Source of the DNA: Rhexocercosporidium sp. MPI-PUGE-AT-0058
Taxonomy: Eukaryota; Ascomycota; Leotiomycetes; Helotiales
Assembly (NCBI GenBank): GCA_020746875.1
Contig: JAGTJL010000017.1
Coordinates: 310,001 to 374,000 of the forward strand
Direction of reading: 5' to 3'
Length of the DNA: 64,000 nt
The notes under the pieces are model-generated. The model was not told the DNA's origin and did not search any database. It saw only the letters and a list, made by a program, of their open reading frames with translations. A program made the translations under genes and the position numbers. Below are positions 1-11,216 of this stretch, one piece after another; the first letter of the stretch is position 1; each line of letters starts with the position of its first letter.

Positions 1-2849
1 GCAGTAGCGCCTTACTTAAATATTAAAATTATAATTATCGGATCGAATTAATTAAAAGCACGAAGCTAATATTTTAATTACTACGAGAATATTTAATTAT
101 AAACTTAATAACAATTAAGAAATATATCGATAAAAACTTAGTAAAAGGATTTATTCGAGAGTCTAAATCCTCTTAAGGGAGTAACGTCCTCTTTATAATA
201 AAAAAGGATAGCGGACGAAGAATATATATCGACTATTATTAATTAAATGATATTATTAAGAAGGATTATTATATATTACCTTTAACTAAGGAGCTGCGCA
301 ATAAGCTTAGCGGCGCTAAAATCTTTACTTAATTAAACTTATAAGGCGCGTATAACTTTATAAGAATAATTAAAAGAAAAGAAGAAAAAATAATATTTTA
401 TATACGTTTTAATTATTATAAGTATATAATTATGCTTTTCGGACTAATTAATGCGCTTATTACATTTTAGCGTTTAATTAATAATATTTTATAATAATAC
501 TTAAACGTAATATATATATATATTATTTAAATAATATTTTAGTTTATTTTAAGATAAAAGAATAATACGTAAAAGACGTTATAATAATATTAAAAAAGCT
601 AAAAGCTTTTTTAATACTTTTAAAACCCGAGAAGTGCTATTTTTATAAAGAAGAAATCATTTTCTTAAGTTATATAATTACTATTATAAGACTAGCTATA
701 AACTTTTAAAAGATTAAAATAATTGTTAAGTAAATTAAGCTTATAAATATTAAGAAAATATAATCCTTTTTAAGATTTATTAACTTTTACCGACGGTTCG
801 TTCGAAATTATTCGAAGATCGCTATATTATTTATAAAATTAATATATAAGGACAAAAGCTTCGATTAAAGTAATAAAGCAGAAATAGCCTTTTAAGATTT
901 TAAGAAAGCCTTTATTAAGAAACCAATTCTTATGTTTTTTAATTTAGATAAGGAAATTACGATAAAGATAAACGCCTCCGATTATATTATTAAGGCCGTG
1001 TTAAGCTAACCGGACGAGGACGGCAAATAGTAACTAGTCGTATACTATTCGCGGAAACTCTTGCTAGTAGAACTTAATTACAATATTTATAATAAAAAGC
1101 TATTAAGGGCTGTGGACGTAGTACGCAAATAAAAGGTCTACCTCGAGGGATCGCCTTATAAGGTACGGATTTTAATAAATTATAAAAATCTTATTTATTT
1201 TACGATTATTAAAGAATTAGATCGACGATAGGTTCGATAATATAAAACATTCTTTATAATTAAATTTCGATTTTTATATATTAAAAGAACGAAAAACGCT
1301 AAAGCTAACGCTTTTAATAAGAAAGTAAAATATTTTATAAATAAAATATATAAGTTATATATTATATTTAAAAAAGATAACGACTCGCTAATAGTTAATT
1401 ACCGGCAGCTAATAACGACAAGCTAAGCCCTTAAGAAGATCTGGAAAGGCTACGCTAGCGATCCGGTAGTAACTAAATAAAAGAAGTAGTTAAGCGAAGG
1501 ATTCTTTTTTATTATTACCGGAGCTCTTTTATATTAAAGACGAGTTTATATCCTTACTCGGAATAAGGTAGACTTCGTTAAGAAATAATATAGGCTACCG
1601 ACTTATAAATATTAAAAGATAGCTAAAATATTATTAAAGCTTTTTAAAGAATATTATTTCTTAAGAATAAGAAAAGTAATTAAGAACGTAATTTTATTTT
1701 ATAATATATATATATAGAATAAGGTAAACCGCTATACGCCGTACGGGCTTATGAAGTCGCCGACGATACCGCCGCGCTTATAAAAGTTAATTGCCTTAGA
1801 CTTTGTAGTCGAATTATTATTCTTAAAAGATTTAATTACCGGAATTATTTATGATTTTATTTACGTAATAATAAATAATATAATAAAGTATGCGTATATA
1901 ATATTAATATTAAGCACTTAAAACGCGCCGACGATAGCGCAAGTATTCCTTCGAACAATCTTTACGAATTACAAAATATTAAACGAGGTTATCTTAAATA
2001 AAAATAAGCTCTTTATTTTAAAGTTTTAGAAAACCTTAATATCGCTCTTAAGAATAAAATAAAAAATATTAATAGTATTTTATTCTTAAACCGACGGTTA
2101 AATAAAACGAATTAATTAGATAATAAAGACTTATTTTTAATATTATATAAGCTATAAATAAAACGACTAGGTTTAATTACTTTTAACTGCTTAGTTTATA
2201 TATAATAGCGCGAATTAAGAAATTATTAAAGTATCGCCGTTTTATATAAATTACGGGTATAACCTAACGGCATATAATATATTAATTGCGGGTCGAGGGA
2301 CCGCGTATAAAGCTATATTATAAAAGAATAAGCTTAAGTAATTATATAACGAATTATTAACGGTTATTTTATTTATTATATAAAGATTAATTATTTATTA
2401 TAATAAAAAGCGTAATATAAGATTAACGCTAAAGGAGGGGGATAAGGTTTACTTACTTAAAAAAAATATTGCGACTAAGCGACTAAATAATAAATTAAAT
2501 TATTAAAGTTAAAGGATTAATTAATTACTAATTAATACTTTTGAAAACTATAAATATCTACTTGATATTTTATATATTTCTCTTCGAACTAGTACCGCCA
2601 GAAGTATTATTAGCTTTTATTATAAAAATATAATTAATAAACCCGAACGTCGAATACAATATCGAAACTATTTTAAATTATTAGTATTTCCGCGGCGTCG
2701 TTAAGTATTTAATTAAATAAAAAAAATATTTATAATTTAAAAATACTTAAGAATTTAAGTTTAATTTTTATTATTTTAAATAATTTTAAAAGTTTTATTT
2801 ACGAAATTAAAATTTACTTAAAAAGTCGAATCCGCGAAATTAAGCAAGA

Positions 2850-3330
2850 CTTGCTCGACTAAAAGGAACTCGGCGGAATCGACGGCAAATAGCGGAGTAA
2901 GTGGACGAATAACGGAGGTCTTTTACCTTTCCTTTTCCGTAGCTTTTCGCGCCTTTACTTCTTTTAACTTATTTATATTTTTAAAACCGCGACGAAGCAT
3001 TTCGGCTTTTTACTTCTTTAAGAACTTCCGCTAACAAGACAAACGGTTTAAGCGGGCCGCGGCCTCTTATAAGGCGCGACGTGTCTGCGCCTCCTCCTCG
3101 TTTAGCTTTTCCTTTGCCTTTTCGAGAGCATCTTAACTCTCGATTAAAAGCATTTTAATATTATATTTCTTATTAATTTTAATATACTCTAAGTAACGAC
3201 TCGACTTAGAGAATATTATATACGTCTTATTATTTTAAGTATAAAACGTATAAAGTATCGTTTTAAAACGGTTCTTTTTAATTCTACGGAATAAAGCGAA
3301 TTATTTTCTTTTTCTTTTAAAAGGTATTAT
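2850..3330 (-). pseudogene. Antisense coding relic between gypsy pol and the 3' LTR
   Basis: Read on the minus strand, this interval shows a broken charged, coiled-coil-like frame with blocks such as EKAKEKLNEEEAQTRRAL and AEMLRRGFKNINKLKEVKAR, with stops consistent with RIP. Base composition is richer in GC than the flanking pol relic. It sits after the chromodomain and before the LTR. It could be an accessory antisense ORF of the retroelement or the tail of another inserted element. I cannot name a family. Confidence 0.4.
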
Positions 3331-3466
3331 ATTTTTTTTTAATATATACTTATTCGATTATAATAAAAAGAAAAAATAGCCGTAAAATATATATAATATT
3401 TTCTTAAGTTATTTAAGCGTAAAGACTATATTAGGTTAAGAAGAGAATAATATTACGAACGCCTCG

Positions 3467-3945
3467 TGTCCCGTGATATTAAACCTCAGGATAACGTAAT
3501 ACTTAAGATTATAAGCTTAAGAAGGCAAGGGTTTTAGGAGGAGTATATTAAAAAAGTATTACTTTTAAGAGTATTTTTTTTAAAAGACTTTAATACTTAG
3601 GATTTTATAAGTTATATATTATATAAATATTATTATTAATAAATAATTAAAAAGTAAATAGGCCCTTAAATTACGCGACCCTCTTACGTAATAAACCGCT
3701 AGACCGCTGAGGTCTAGAGGTCTAGGACCGACAGGACCTGGCGGTCCTAGCGGTCGTATAATATAAAGGTTTTATAAAAGACTAACACGTTTATTATTAA
3801 ATAAGAGCTTTATGCTTAATTAAAAATAATATCTCAATTATATTAGTTATTATTTATTCCACCGTACGTAATACACTTACTTCTCGATTATTGAGATTAA
3901 CATAACCCATTGTATTTACACCGAGTAAATACACGGACCGTAACA
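3467..3945 (+). repeat. Putative 3' LTR of the Ty3/gypsy element (479 bp)
   Basis: The segment starts TGTCCCGTGATATT and ends GGACCGTAACA, so it has TG...CA termini. It follows pol in the right place for a 3' LTR. Its middle holds a GC-rich near-palindrome (about 3697-3756) in an otherwise AT-rich context. The matching 5' LTR is off the window, so the ends are inferred from the termini alone. Confidence 0.5.
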
Positions 3946-4706
3946 GGTTCCTTATCGCTGGCCCCGCTTGATAAGGGTTAGCTGCGGAAGCCTTTCCGAA
4001 TTAGGTAAGGCTACCGCACTTTCTAAACCTTAAATTAAGCGAAAGGCTCTAATTGGCCAAGTAGCTTCTTACTCAGCAACTATTCAGTGTTATTTAACTA
4101 GAATAGAATAATTACTTAATATTAGTTAATTAGAATAGAATAACAGCTGATTTTGTTGAATAGAATAGACTAGTCACGTGTTATTCTATTCTAGTCTATT
4201 CATTCGACAGGCTGTTTCTGGCACCTATTTTTGAAAGCCATCTCAAAGTATGTAACTTGCAATATTTCTAGGCTCGACACTCCCGAAGTTGGCTCACCGA
4301 CTACTAACTTATCTCCAAAGTAGATACAGTACTAGCCAACTGCTATTAATCATTTGGCCTTTTTACACCAAAACTCATAGTTTTACACCTTATATAATTG
4401 TTAGTCTGCCTTATATATCCTATTATCTCTTCTAGCAAATTATTATTTTTATATTACGAATACTTTATTAATAGAACATAAAGCTTGGCAACCTTATATA
4501 AGCGAGTTAATAAGCTCTAAAGTATCACGTGCGTGATATGAGTTGAATTTTGCGGGGAAACTAGTGTTTGTGAACACGTAGGTAAGTATCCTTTTAATTA
4601 TACGAAAAAATCATCGAATCTAAATTAAAGTACGCTATATTAAAGGTTATGTTATAATAAATATCTAATAATAAAGAATTTTTTCTACATAGTCCTTAAT
4701 ATAGTA
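3946..4706. other. AT-rich spacer without a gene
   Basis: No coding signal seen. It holds several copies of the short string AGAATAGAATA and an 11-bp inverted repeat GAATAGACTAG / CTAGTCTATTC at 4163-4173 and 4191-4201. This may be the end of a small non-autonomous element, but no target duplication could be fixed. Confidence 0.4.
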
Positions 4707-6196
4707 TCACCAGTAGGTGTCGGAATTCGTTGACCACCCTAAATTAAGCGAATTTAATGAATCAAGACAACTCAATATTTGATTAATTACTACTTTACAT
4801 TACTATTTAGCTGACTTAATAGCTTTTCCACCGTTTCTAGTAAGGCGTCTATATCGATACGGCATATCTGAAATGCGTGATCGAATCTCTTCAAGTGTTA
4901 TTTTATCTTACTCCTCTAAAAGAGCTTCTTTTATCTCCTCGTCCGAATAGAAGATTCTTCGACGTAATCGTTGCTTAATAATATTCCAAATACCTTCGAT
5001 AAGATTTAAATCAGGCGATTGTGCGGGATGGACATGATTTACGACTTAATTAGCGTCTTTAAGTGCCTTTGCGAGACCTTCTTTACGCATGCTATAAGAA
5101 AGGTCCTTATCTTCTTGTAAATATACTGATTTTTCGTCTCGGAGCCGTAGTTTAGATACCTCTTCGATGTAAATAAGTAATAACCTCTCCACGTAGTACT
5201 TCTGGGTCATATAATTCCCGGCAACTTTTTTCTCAACTTTATATAGCTTCGAAGCTTCTTATTCCTTGATTCTCTCGATGTGTTGCGCTTTTGTCTCTCG
5301 AGTAGGTCGAAAACGCGGTTTTGGTGGTATACGAGGTTGCTCGACTGTATCTTCTTCATCGTTATAAAATTCGAGCTTCGATTTCCCTTATCAATTAATC
5401 GAAGCAGCAATATAAAAAGCCGCTCTTCTCTTATCTTATCGTTCTATAACGTTCTCGTCGTCGTACCGTACGCCTTATTCTCGAAGTATATCACCGATAG
5501 CTTGCGATAAAAGATCGACGTGTGCTTTATCCGTAAAAGTAATCGTGCTCTAGAAGTCCTCGATTATCTTTTTAATATGATTATGCCTGTACTCCTGCCG
5601 AGCCTCGAGATTCGTTACTAAGACTTGTTTCTTGACGAAAGCTATTTTGTACCGCTTAGCACCTTTAATATACTCTCGTAACTTTCGCTATAATTGACGC
5701 TTTTGCATAAGCAAGTTATGATACTCGATTTGAGCTTCGTACAACTGATCGCGAACAGGATTCCTCTTTGGATCGATAAGCATTTGGCATATCGCTTTTG
5801 TGACTTTCGAAGGCCTCCCGAGCTTCTTTTTCGAGATTCTACGTGTTTTTCGCATAGCAAGATGCCTCATAATCTCCCTTTGAGTTTTCTATCGTATCGC
5901 TGTCGAGTGGTGAACCTCTTGCTCGCGGCAGATTTATCGAAACGACTTTGAGTCGCGATCTCGATTAAACGCGTCGTAAAATCGTGTACGCCATCGAGTT
6001 GTCGCAATTGCAAACTTATTAGGCTTCGGAGGAGGAGTCAATCGATTATTTGCGCGTGTTCTCGGTGCCGTAGGTGCTATTTTAGTGGTGTTGTGATCAA
6101 GTGAAGAAGAAAGTATGGTAGAAATCGAGGGGGGGAATTATTCGCGTTCCTCGCCTAATTTTAGGGTAGTCAACGAATTCCGATACCTACTGGTGG
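4707..6196 (-). mobile_element. Tc1/mariner-type DNA transposon (about 1490 bp), RIP-eroded
   Basis: Terminal inverted repeats of about 43 bp are visible at 4707-4749 and about 6154-6196. They begin YCACCAGTAGGT and differ only at a few transition sites. The element is flanked by TA on both sides (4705-4706 and 6197-6198), the Tc1/mariner target duplication. The single gene inside is read on the minus strand. Both ends are intact, but the transposase is broken, so mobility would need an outside enzyme. Confidence 0.85.
4803..6080 (-). pseudogene. Tc1/mariner-family DDE transposase pseudogene
   Basis: Minus-strand translation through stops shows a helix-turn-helix-like N-terminus (KLGRPSKVTKAI), then a central region (SQAIGDILREQGVRYDDENV). 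The DDE-3-type signature HPAQSPDLNLIEGIWN follows near 4990-5040, and the frame ends at the stop at 4803. The expected start codon near 6080 reads ATA, as RIP of ATG would give. Many in-frame stops and frame changes remain. Family assignment rests on the PAQSPDLNLIE motif and the element's repeats. Confidence 0.8.
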
Positions 6197-6567
6197 TATA
6201 TATCTTAAGTGTAAAGTGTGACTTTTGGTGTGAAATAGCGTTTCGCTTAATAGCTGTTGACAGGGACTGTATATTAAACGAAAATGATCTGGGTGTCACC
6301 AAGTGATAGATGACCTTTACCGAATCCGGCTACTTTGATCTTGGACTAGGAGATTGGGATTCTGGTACACTACGGTTAGCCTCAGCATTATTTTTAAAGG
6401 CTCGCACATCCACGATATTCACGTACACTAAACCTTGAACTTAAAACAAATCACAGTACCAATCTCAAATATCCTCAATTCCTCTTTTTCAAAACATACA
6501 GCAAACTCGACTCAAAGTCAACACCTGCAAGTCTCTTCGAAAACAAGAACATCACTAAATCGACAAG

Positions 6568-7080
6568 ATGTTACCTAGCATAGTGACAAAACTCGGGCTC
6601 AGGCAACCGAATCCAATTTGGAATGTCGCCCACACTCGACTCTTTACCACAGCTGTGGCACGAGTCACAAAATACTGGAACACGCCGCAGGAACCTCCAC
6701 TACTATATAGGCCTACAATTAAAAGCCAAGGTCACTCGAACTCGAATTCCAAACACGATACAAACACAGGCTCCCGTTTCTTGCTTTTAGTCGTAACTAT
6801 AAACTTTGCGCTTCAAGTCGAGGACCGGGTCAGCAATTTTGTTAGGGGAAAGTACGACTTGTTAAAGCGGGCTAGGAATGAGTGGGAGATGGAAATAAGG
6901 CGAGAGGAGCAACGGAAAGCGATGGATTGTCCTTGGCTACAGTCTTGTACTTCTTCGAATGATGAGGAAGTGAAAGCATTGGGTAGTAGTAACGGTGGGG
7001 ACATTGCGAGTATGACGAGATGGGTTTGGATTCTACACAGGGCTGGTGAACTTGAGCGGAAGAAGAAAAGCGAAAGCTAG
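6568..7080 (+). CDS. Hypothetical protein, 170 aa
   Basis: Single-exon ORF with an ATG in a good context (CGACAAG before it) in normal-GC sequence between two transposons. The N-terminus has basic and aromatic residues and few acidic ones (TRLFTTAVARVTKYW), which could act as a mitochondrial presequence. A hydrophobic stretch (about residues 71-82, FLLLVVTINFAL) is followed by a charged helix (residues about 95-118, rich in K, R and E). This pattern would fit a small inner-membrane or membrane-anchored coiled-coil protein, but I do not recognise the family. Function unknown; it could also be a chance ORF. Confidence 0.5.
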   Translation: MLPSIVTKLGLRQPNPIWNVAHTRLFTTAVARVTKYWNTPQEPPLLYRPTIKSQGHSNSNSKHDTNTGSRFLLLVVTINFALQVEDRVSNFVRGKYDLLKRARNEWEMEIRREEQRKAMDCPWLQSCTSSNDEEVKALGSSNGGDIASMTRWVWILHRAGELERKKKSES

Positions 7081-7325
7081 TGAAGAAGGCTCGATCGCTG
7101 ATAGTCGGCGAGATAGGGAACTCACAGTATGTCTGATATGCAACAGTGATAAAGAATGATTTCTAGCACAGGTTCATAATGCTGATCGTCATACAGCTTT
7201 GTTCGTTCTCTACTACCCTTATGGCAATGGCTCACTATTTGCAACATTCGACACTAACAGATATATCAAGAAAGAGTCATTTTTCTGCTACGGGCTGAGT
7301 TTGAAAACCTTCGGACTACTCCAAG

Positions 7326-8864
7326 TAACGTCGAGCACCCCCCTTCCGCCCACCTCGCTTAACTCACCGCTACATCTACCCACTAACTTAAATAATTAAT
7401 TACTCCTTGATTTTTTAATTAATTCTTCTCAAATTTAGAATATGACTTGCTCTTATTATAAAGCCTTAATATACCGAGTATAACGTTATATATGCGCTTG
7501 TAAAGATCGCAAATGACAAGTCTTTACGAAAGGCATCGCTTAAGTAGGGTATTCCGAGGTCTACACTTCGTGGCCGCAACGTAATTACTTTATCACGCCA
7601 GAAAGGTACTAGTCACTTACAAAGGCTACTTACGGTAGTAGAGAGTCGATTAGCTAATTAGATTTTAACTTAGAAATCTCTTAGCCGTAAAATTACGCAT
7701 ATTTAAATCAAGGTTTTTGGAGAGAGACTTCTAGCTCTTTAAAGAGATTATTTATTATTTAGAAGACACTAGATTTACAAGTTTAGCACGGAATCCTATT
7801 CTAAAAACGAAAAGGCAAATATACGTCGATTCTATACGTGTTAATTGCGCTTATTCCGAGGTTATTAAACCCTAGTTTCAAAAATTAGAGATCCCAGTTA
7901 TTAAGGCTATTCCAGCTAGCTAATAATAGAATATGGACGAGACCGGTATTATAAAAGGCTACGATCTTAATAAATTCGTTATAAGGTACGCTGAAAAGCG
8001 CAAGATTTAAGGAAAACAATTAAGCTCACGTATTTAAACGTCAATTATTAAGTATATCTCTACAACCGAAATCTCTATATAATCTCTTGTAATTTACAAA
8101 AGAAAATCGGTGCAATAATAATAGTTTCTGTCTTAATTAGACGTATTCAACGATTGGCACTTTATTATAACTAATAGTAGGTAGACAATTAATAATACGG
8201 CTCTTAAATAGCTAAAGAAGGTGTTTATCCTTTAAATATAATTACGTAATTATTTAGCAAGATTACTTATTTTAAACGGCTACGGAAGTTATGAGATTAC
8301 GGAATTCCTTTGGAAGTGCCTTAAAAATAATATATTTCTATTATATTTACTTATATATACGTTATACGTTTTATAACTTTTGGATTTAACGGTTTTCTCT
8401 GCGCTAAAGCGTGCTTACCGGAAGGAATTATATAAATTAAGTTCTTTAATCGATTATATGTTAATTAGCAAGCGTAATTTCCTTTTTTGTTATTAAAAAG
8501 CACGCCGAGATACTATTATTCCTTTTAATATTAAATTTGAGTAAAAAATTAATAGATTATGGCCGGTATCTCTGGCGAAACTCTTAATAAGCCCGTTATT
8601 ATTAGAAAATAATAATAAATCGACAGCCTTAGCTTTCTAAGAGACTTAAAGAGTAGCAATATTACCTACCGAGTCTTCTAGCACTTTTATTTAATTATAG
8701 ACTCTTAAAGCTGCGAAAGATCTTCGTTTACAAATACGTACTTTAGTAAGCGAATCATATGATTAATATCCGGCGTAGCGTTTACTTTTCAGGAAGATTA
8801 TAAAAGGATTTAATAGTCTTTAAGTGCGTTGGCGGTAAGGTACTACGGTAAGGGCTTAGCGCTA
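7326..8864 (+). mobile_element. Fot1/pogo-type DNA transposon, RIP-eroded
   Basis: Translation through stops on the plus strand gives a Fot1/pogo transposase. NMDETGI lies near 7931-7951, then the SAEKR-like and SIIKYIS region, and later VFSALKRAYRKELYKLSSLID and LLISPLLLEN. Ends are provisional: ACGTCGAGCACC at 7328 and its degraded inverse near 8835-8862 are each bordered by TA. The ends agree only after allowing for transitions. Confidence 0.7.
7440..8760 (+). pseudogene. Fot1/pogo DDE transposase pseudogene
   Basis: This is the coding relic of the 7.3-8.9 kb element. The first catalytic Asp is preserved in MDETG. Downstream, the LQPLDL-type box is altered (LLDLTVFSALKRAYRKEL). Numerous TAA and TAG codons stand where CAA, CAG or TGG would be expected. 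No stretch of more than about 60 codons is open. Transposition function is lost. Confidence 0.75.
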
Positions 8865-9050
8865 CCCGCTGTGCATATTTTTCAACACTAATATATCTGA
8901 AGATCATTCAGGGAAATCCTAAATATCTTACTCGAAAATTTTAGACAAACTTGATCATTTTTAGTCTCGGAGGCGGAAAATTTATGTGATAGTAATATAT
9001 ACATAGGTTGACAAGCAATAGTGCTCCACGTCAAAGGCCAGGCTCAAGGG

Positions 9051-9176
9051 GCCTCAAAAGCGGCAGTGTTAACCTACAAAGTGGCGTTTCAGTTCCCGGA
9101 TCTAGGAACCAATCACTAGGTAGGTCCCGGATCTGAATCCTGCTGTACTGTAGACTGCTGAGAATTGGGCAATTTA
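9051..9176 (+). repeat. Decayed copy of the 5S upstream flank plus 5S 5' end
   Basis: CCTCAAAAGCG, TTTCAGTTC-CGG-TC and AGACTG-AGAATTGGGCA follow in the same order as at 13655-13813, which ends in a 5S rRNA gene. Similarity is broken and rests on short shared words, so the limits are approximate. Confidence 0.4.
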
Positions 9177-10144
9177 CTTAGCTTTTGATACAACAGCATA
9201 ACCAACGTCAAAGACGCATCTTTAGAACTCGTATCTAGGCTCTGACTTTATGACATGACTACCCGTGACATATTCCCGTCTCTTGGATCTAAGAGCCCGG
9301 CCCCTTCTCGCGTCTGTTACAAACGGTATCATTTGGCTCCTTATAATTCGAACAGACTTCCTCCGCTTGTCGACATCACCAGTGTCTATATTTATGGCGG
9401 AATCTCCGATCAATGGATATCTCTTCACGAGCACTTCGAAATCATTCGTTCCTTAATCAAACCCATTCAATCAATGAATTCCACTTCAAATTCTCTTGGA
9501 TCCTCCATTCGCCTAACGTCACTCTCACCATGTTGGCCACGATCTGCTACAGCATAGCTGCATCCACCATCTCCAAGCACCAAGATGAGTTCTTGAGGGT
9601 ATGGGGGTTGAGATTTCTGATTAGTGTGGTGGTGTGTTGAACTTGCATGTACTGCGAAAAATGTGTGGAATACGTATGCATCGATTTGGCTGCTCGTGGT
9701 GAGCTCTTTTTTGCAGACGCTTCATCGGGATTAGTAGAGTGATACGGAAAGGAAGTTAGAAAGGAGTTCTGGACTAAGGGATCGAGATCCGTAGGGTACA
9801 AGTTCGAGGCGATTATCTATGGGGAGGGGTTAGAGAGAGATAAGCAAGATGGGACGAGGGATATGCAGATATTTCAATCCAGTCTGCATGCCCTGGCCGA
9901 TATGAAGACGACCCTCCTGGTTGAACTGGAAGGCGGACTTGAAAAGCTCATGTCCCTAGATCTGACACAGTACAGTACGATTATACAATACTAAAGCCGG
10001 GCAATGTCGCGCACGAAAAGAAGTAGCCTAAATCCACCGCTCCTAGATCTGACATCTAATCATCACGTTTACGACATGATCCTCCTGTAAGACAAGCTAA
10101 AGAGATGATCCGAGCACTAATCACTCGATCCCCGATCTGATTAA

Positions 10145-10205
10145 GAGTTGTAGAGAATGAGACATCCCATCCGCTCTGTTATACATAAGCCTTACATCTT
10201 TAGGC
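10145..10205 (+). pseudogene. Fragment of a 5S rRNA pseudogene
   Basis: Resembles the central part of the 5S gene at 13784, with shared words CATCCC-TCCGCTCTG, ATACA-AAGCC and others. Most differences are C-to-T or G-to-A (for example GCCATACAC becoming GTTATACAT), so it looks like a RIP-mutated 5S copy. It is not transcribable as it stands. Confidence 0.45.
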
Positions 10206-11216
10206 TGAGAGTGATCTTTTAACAAAGTTTGCAGGTATAGCGGGATCAAGATAATGGTAAAGGCTTTCTTAACGCAATAATATGTAAAATCCAACGATCG
10301 TGTAATAACACGAGGGGTCCATGGATCGTCCAACATGGGAACGTGCTACACGGAAAATTCTCGTCGGGTATTCTCTTGTCTCGGGTTTCGTAGACAGAAT
10401 CGCAGCGTAGTCCCATAAAAATAAAAGAGATTACAGTCCCAAAATAGCCTGAGATCCCAAATATGATGTCGAGCCTGCCAAAGCCTAATCTTGACCGCGG
10501 TATGAAAGGACGACGTTCAAGCCACAGCATGATGAGTGTGTAATATGTCATTAAATGTGAGAGAATGCCAACTGCCCGTAGGGTAGGGCAAAGCACCGGA
10601 AAGCCCTGAGTGCAGCCTCATTCTCTTCAGCGGAAGCATGCATTATGAGAGCTTCAGCAGAGCGAGTATGAGGAAAGTAGGATATAGAGGTAGCGGTAAC
10701 GGTAGGATATGGACGACACACATCCTCTACTTAATAGATCCTCTAGTCTGCTGCGCACAATATGCACCTTGACTGAGCACAATTACAGGTTTTCGCAACA
10801 ATAATTAGCCTATCGGGATTAAATACTGAACGCCACAAATGTGCTGCTAACACCATGACGTGTTAGGACACTGACCATAAACGACGAGAACGCCAGCTAT
10901 TGGGTGATTCGCATCAAATGGAGCACCGTACATCCTATGAATATGCTGGGTTGCTCAAGTGAACGCATTATTGGACAGATACCGTGGTTGCCTGCGAACG
11001 CTGTGCCGGCACCCTGATGACATGCTGCTGAGAAGTGGTGTAGAAAACGAGCATTACCCCCCCAGATCGAACAATACGCAGACAGGAAAAGTTGTTCCCA
11101 ACGATGGAACGCTGGACGGAATCTGTGGTTGTGTTTCCGGGCATTGTATAGGGCTGTGCTATTTGACTAAACAAGCCTTAGACTCGCCTTTCTACTTTTT
11201 AATCTTCGTACAGCCT

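Larger units (their letters stand above)
1..3945 (+). mobile_element. RIP-degraded Ty3/gypsy LTR retrotransposon, 5'-truncated by the window edge
   Basis: AT-rich stretch with no long ORF. Translating through the stops gives, in order, the Ty3/gypsy pol domains. Reverse transcriptase lies at about 200-700 (relics of SGAKIFT, LFGLINA and a YLNNIL box standing where YLDDIL is usual). An RNase H-like segment is at about 900-1250, an integrase region at about 1500-2450, and a chromodomain-like tail at about 2540-2720. Almost every difference from a living frame is C-to-T or G-to-A, the mark of RIP. The 5' LTR and gag lie outside the window. The element is inactive. Boundaries inside pol are approximate. 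Confidence 0.85.
8865..11216. other. 2.3-kb interval without a recognisable intact gene
   Basis: Scattered ORFs occur, mainly on the minus strand. One at 10246-10596 encodes about 116 codons with two hydrophobic stretches and may be part of a decayed membrane-protein gene; no family was recognised. The interval also carries decayed pieces resembling the 5S rRNA gene and its upstream flank (9051-9176 and 10145-10205). Confidence 0.4.

Noticed and set aside
9222..9801. Several ORFs of 60-100 codons on both strands
   Set aside because: No conserved motif, no good start context, and stops between possible exons; not called as genes.
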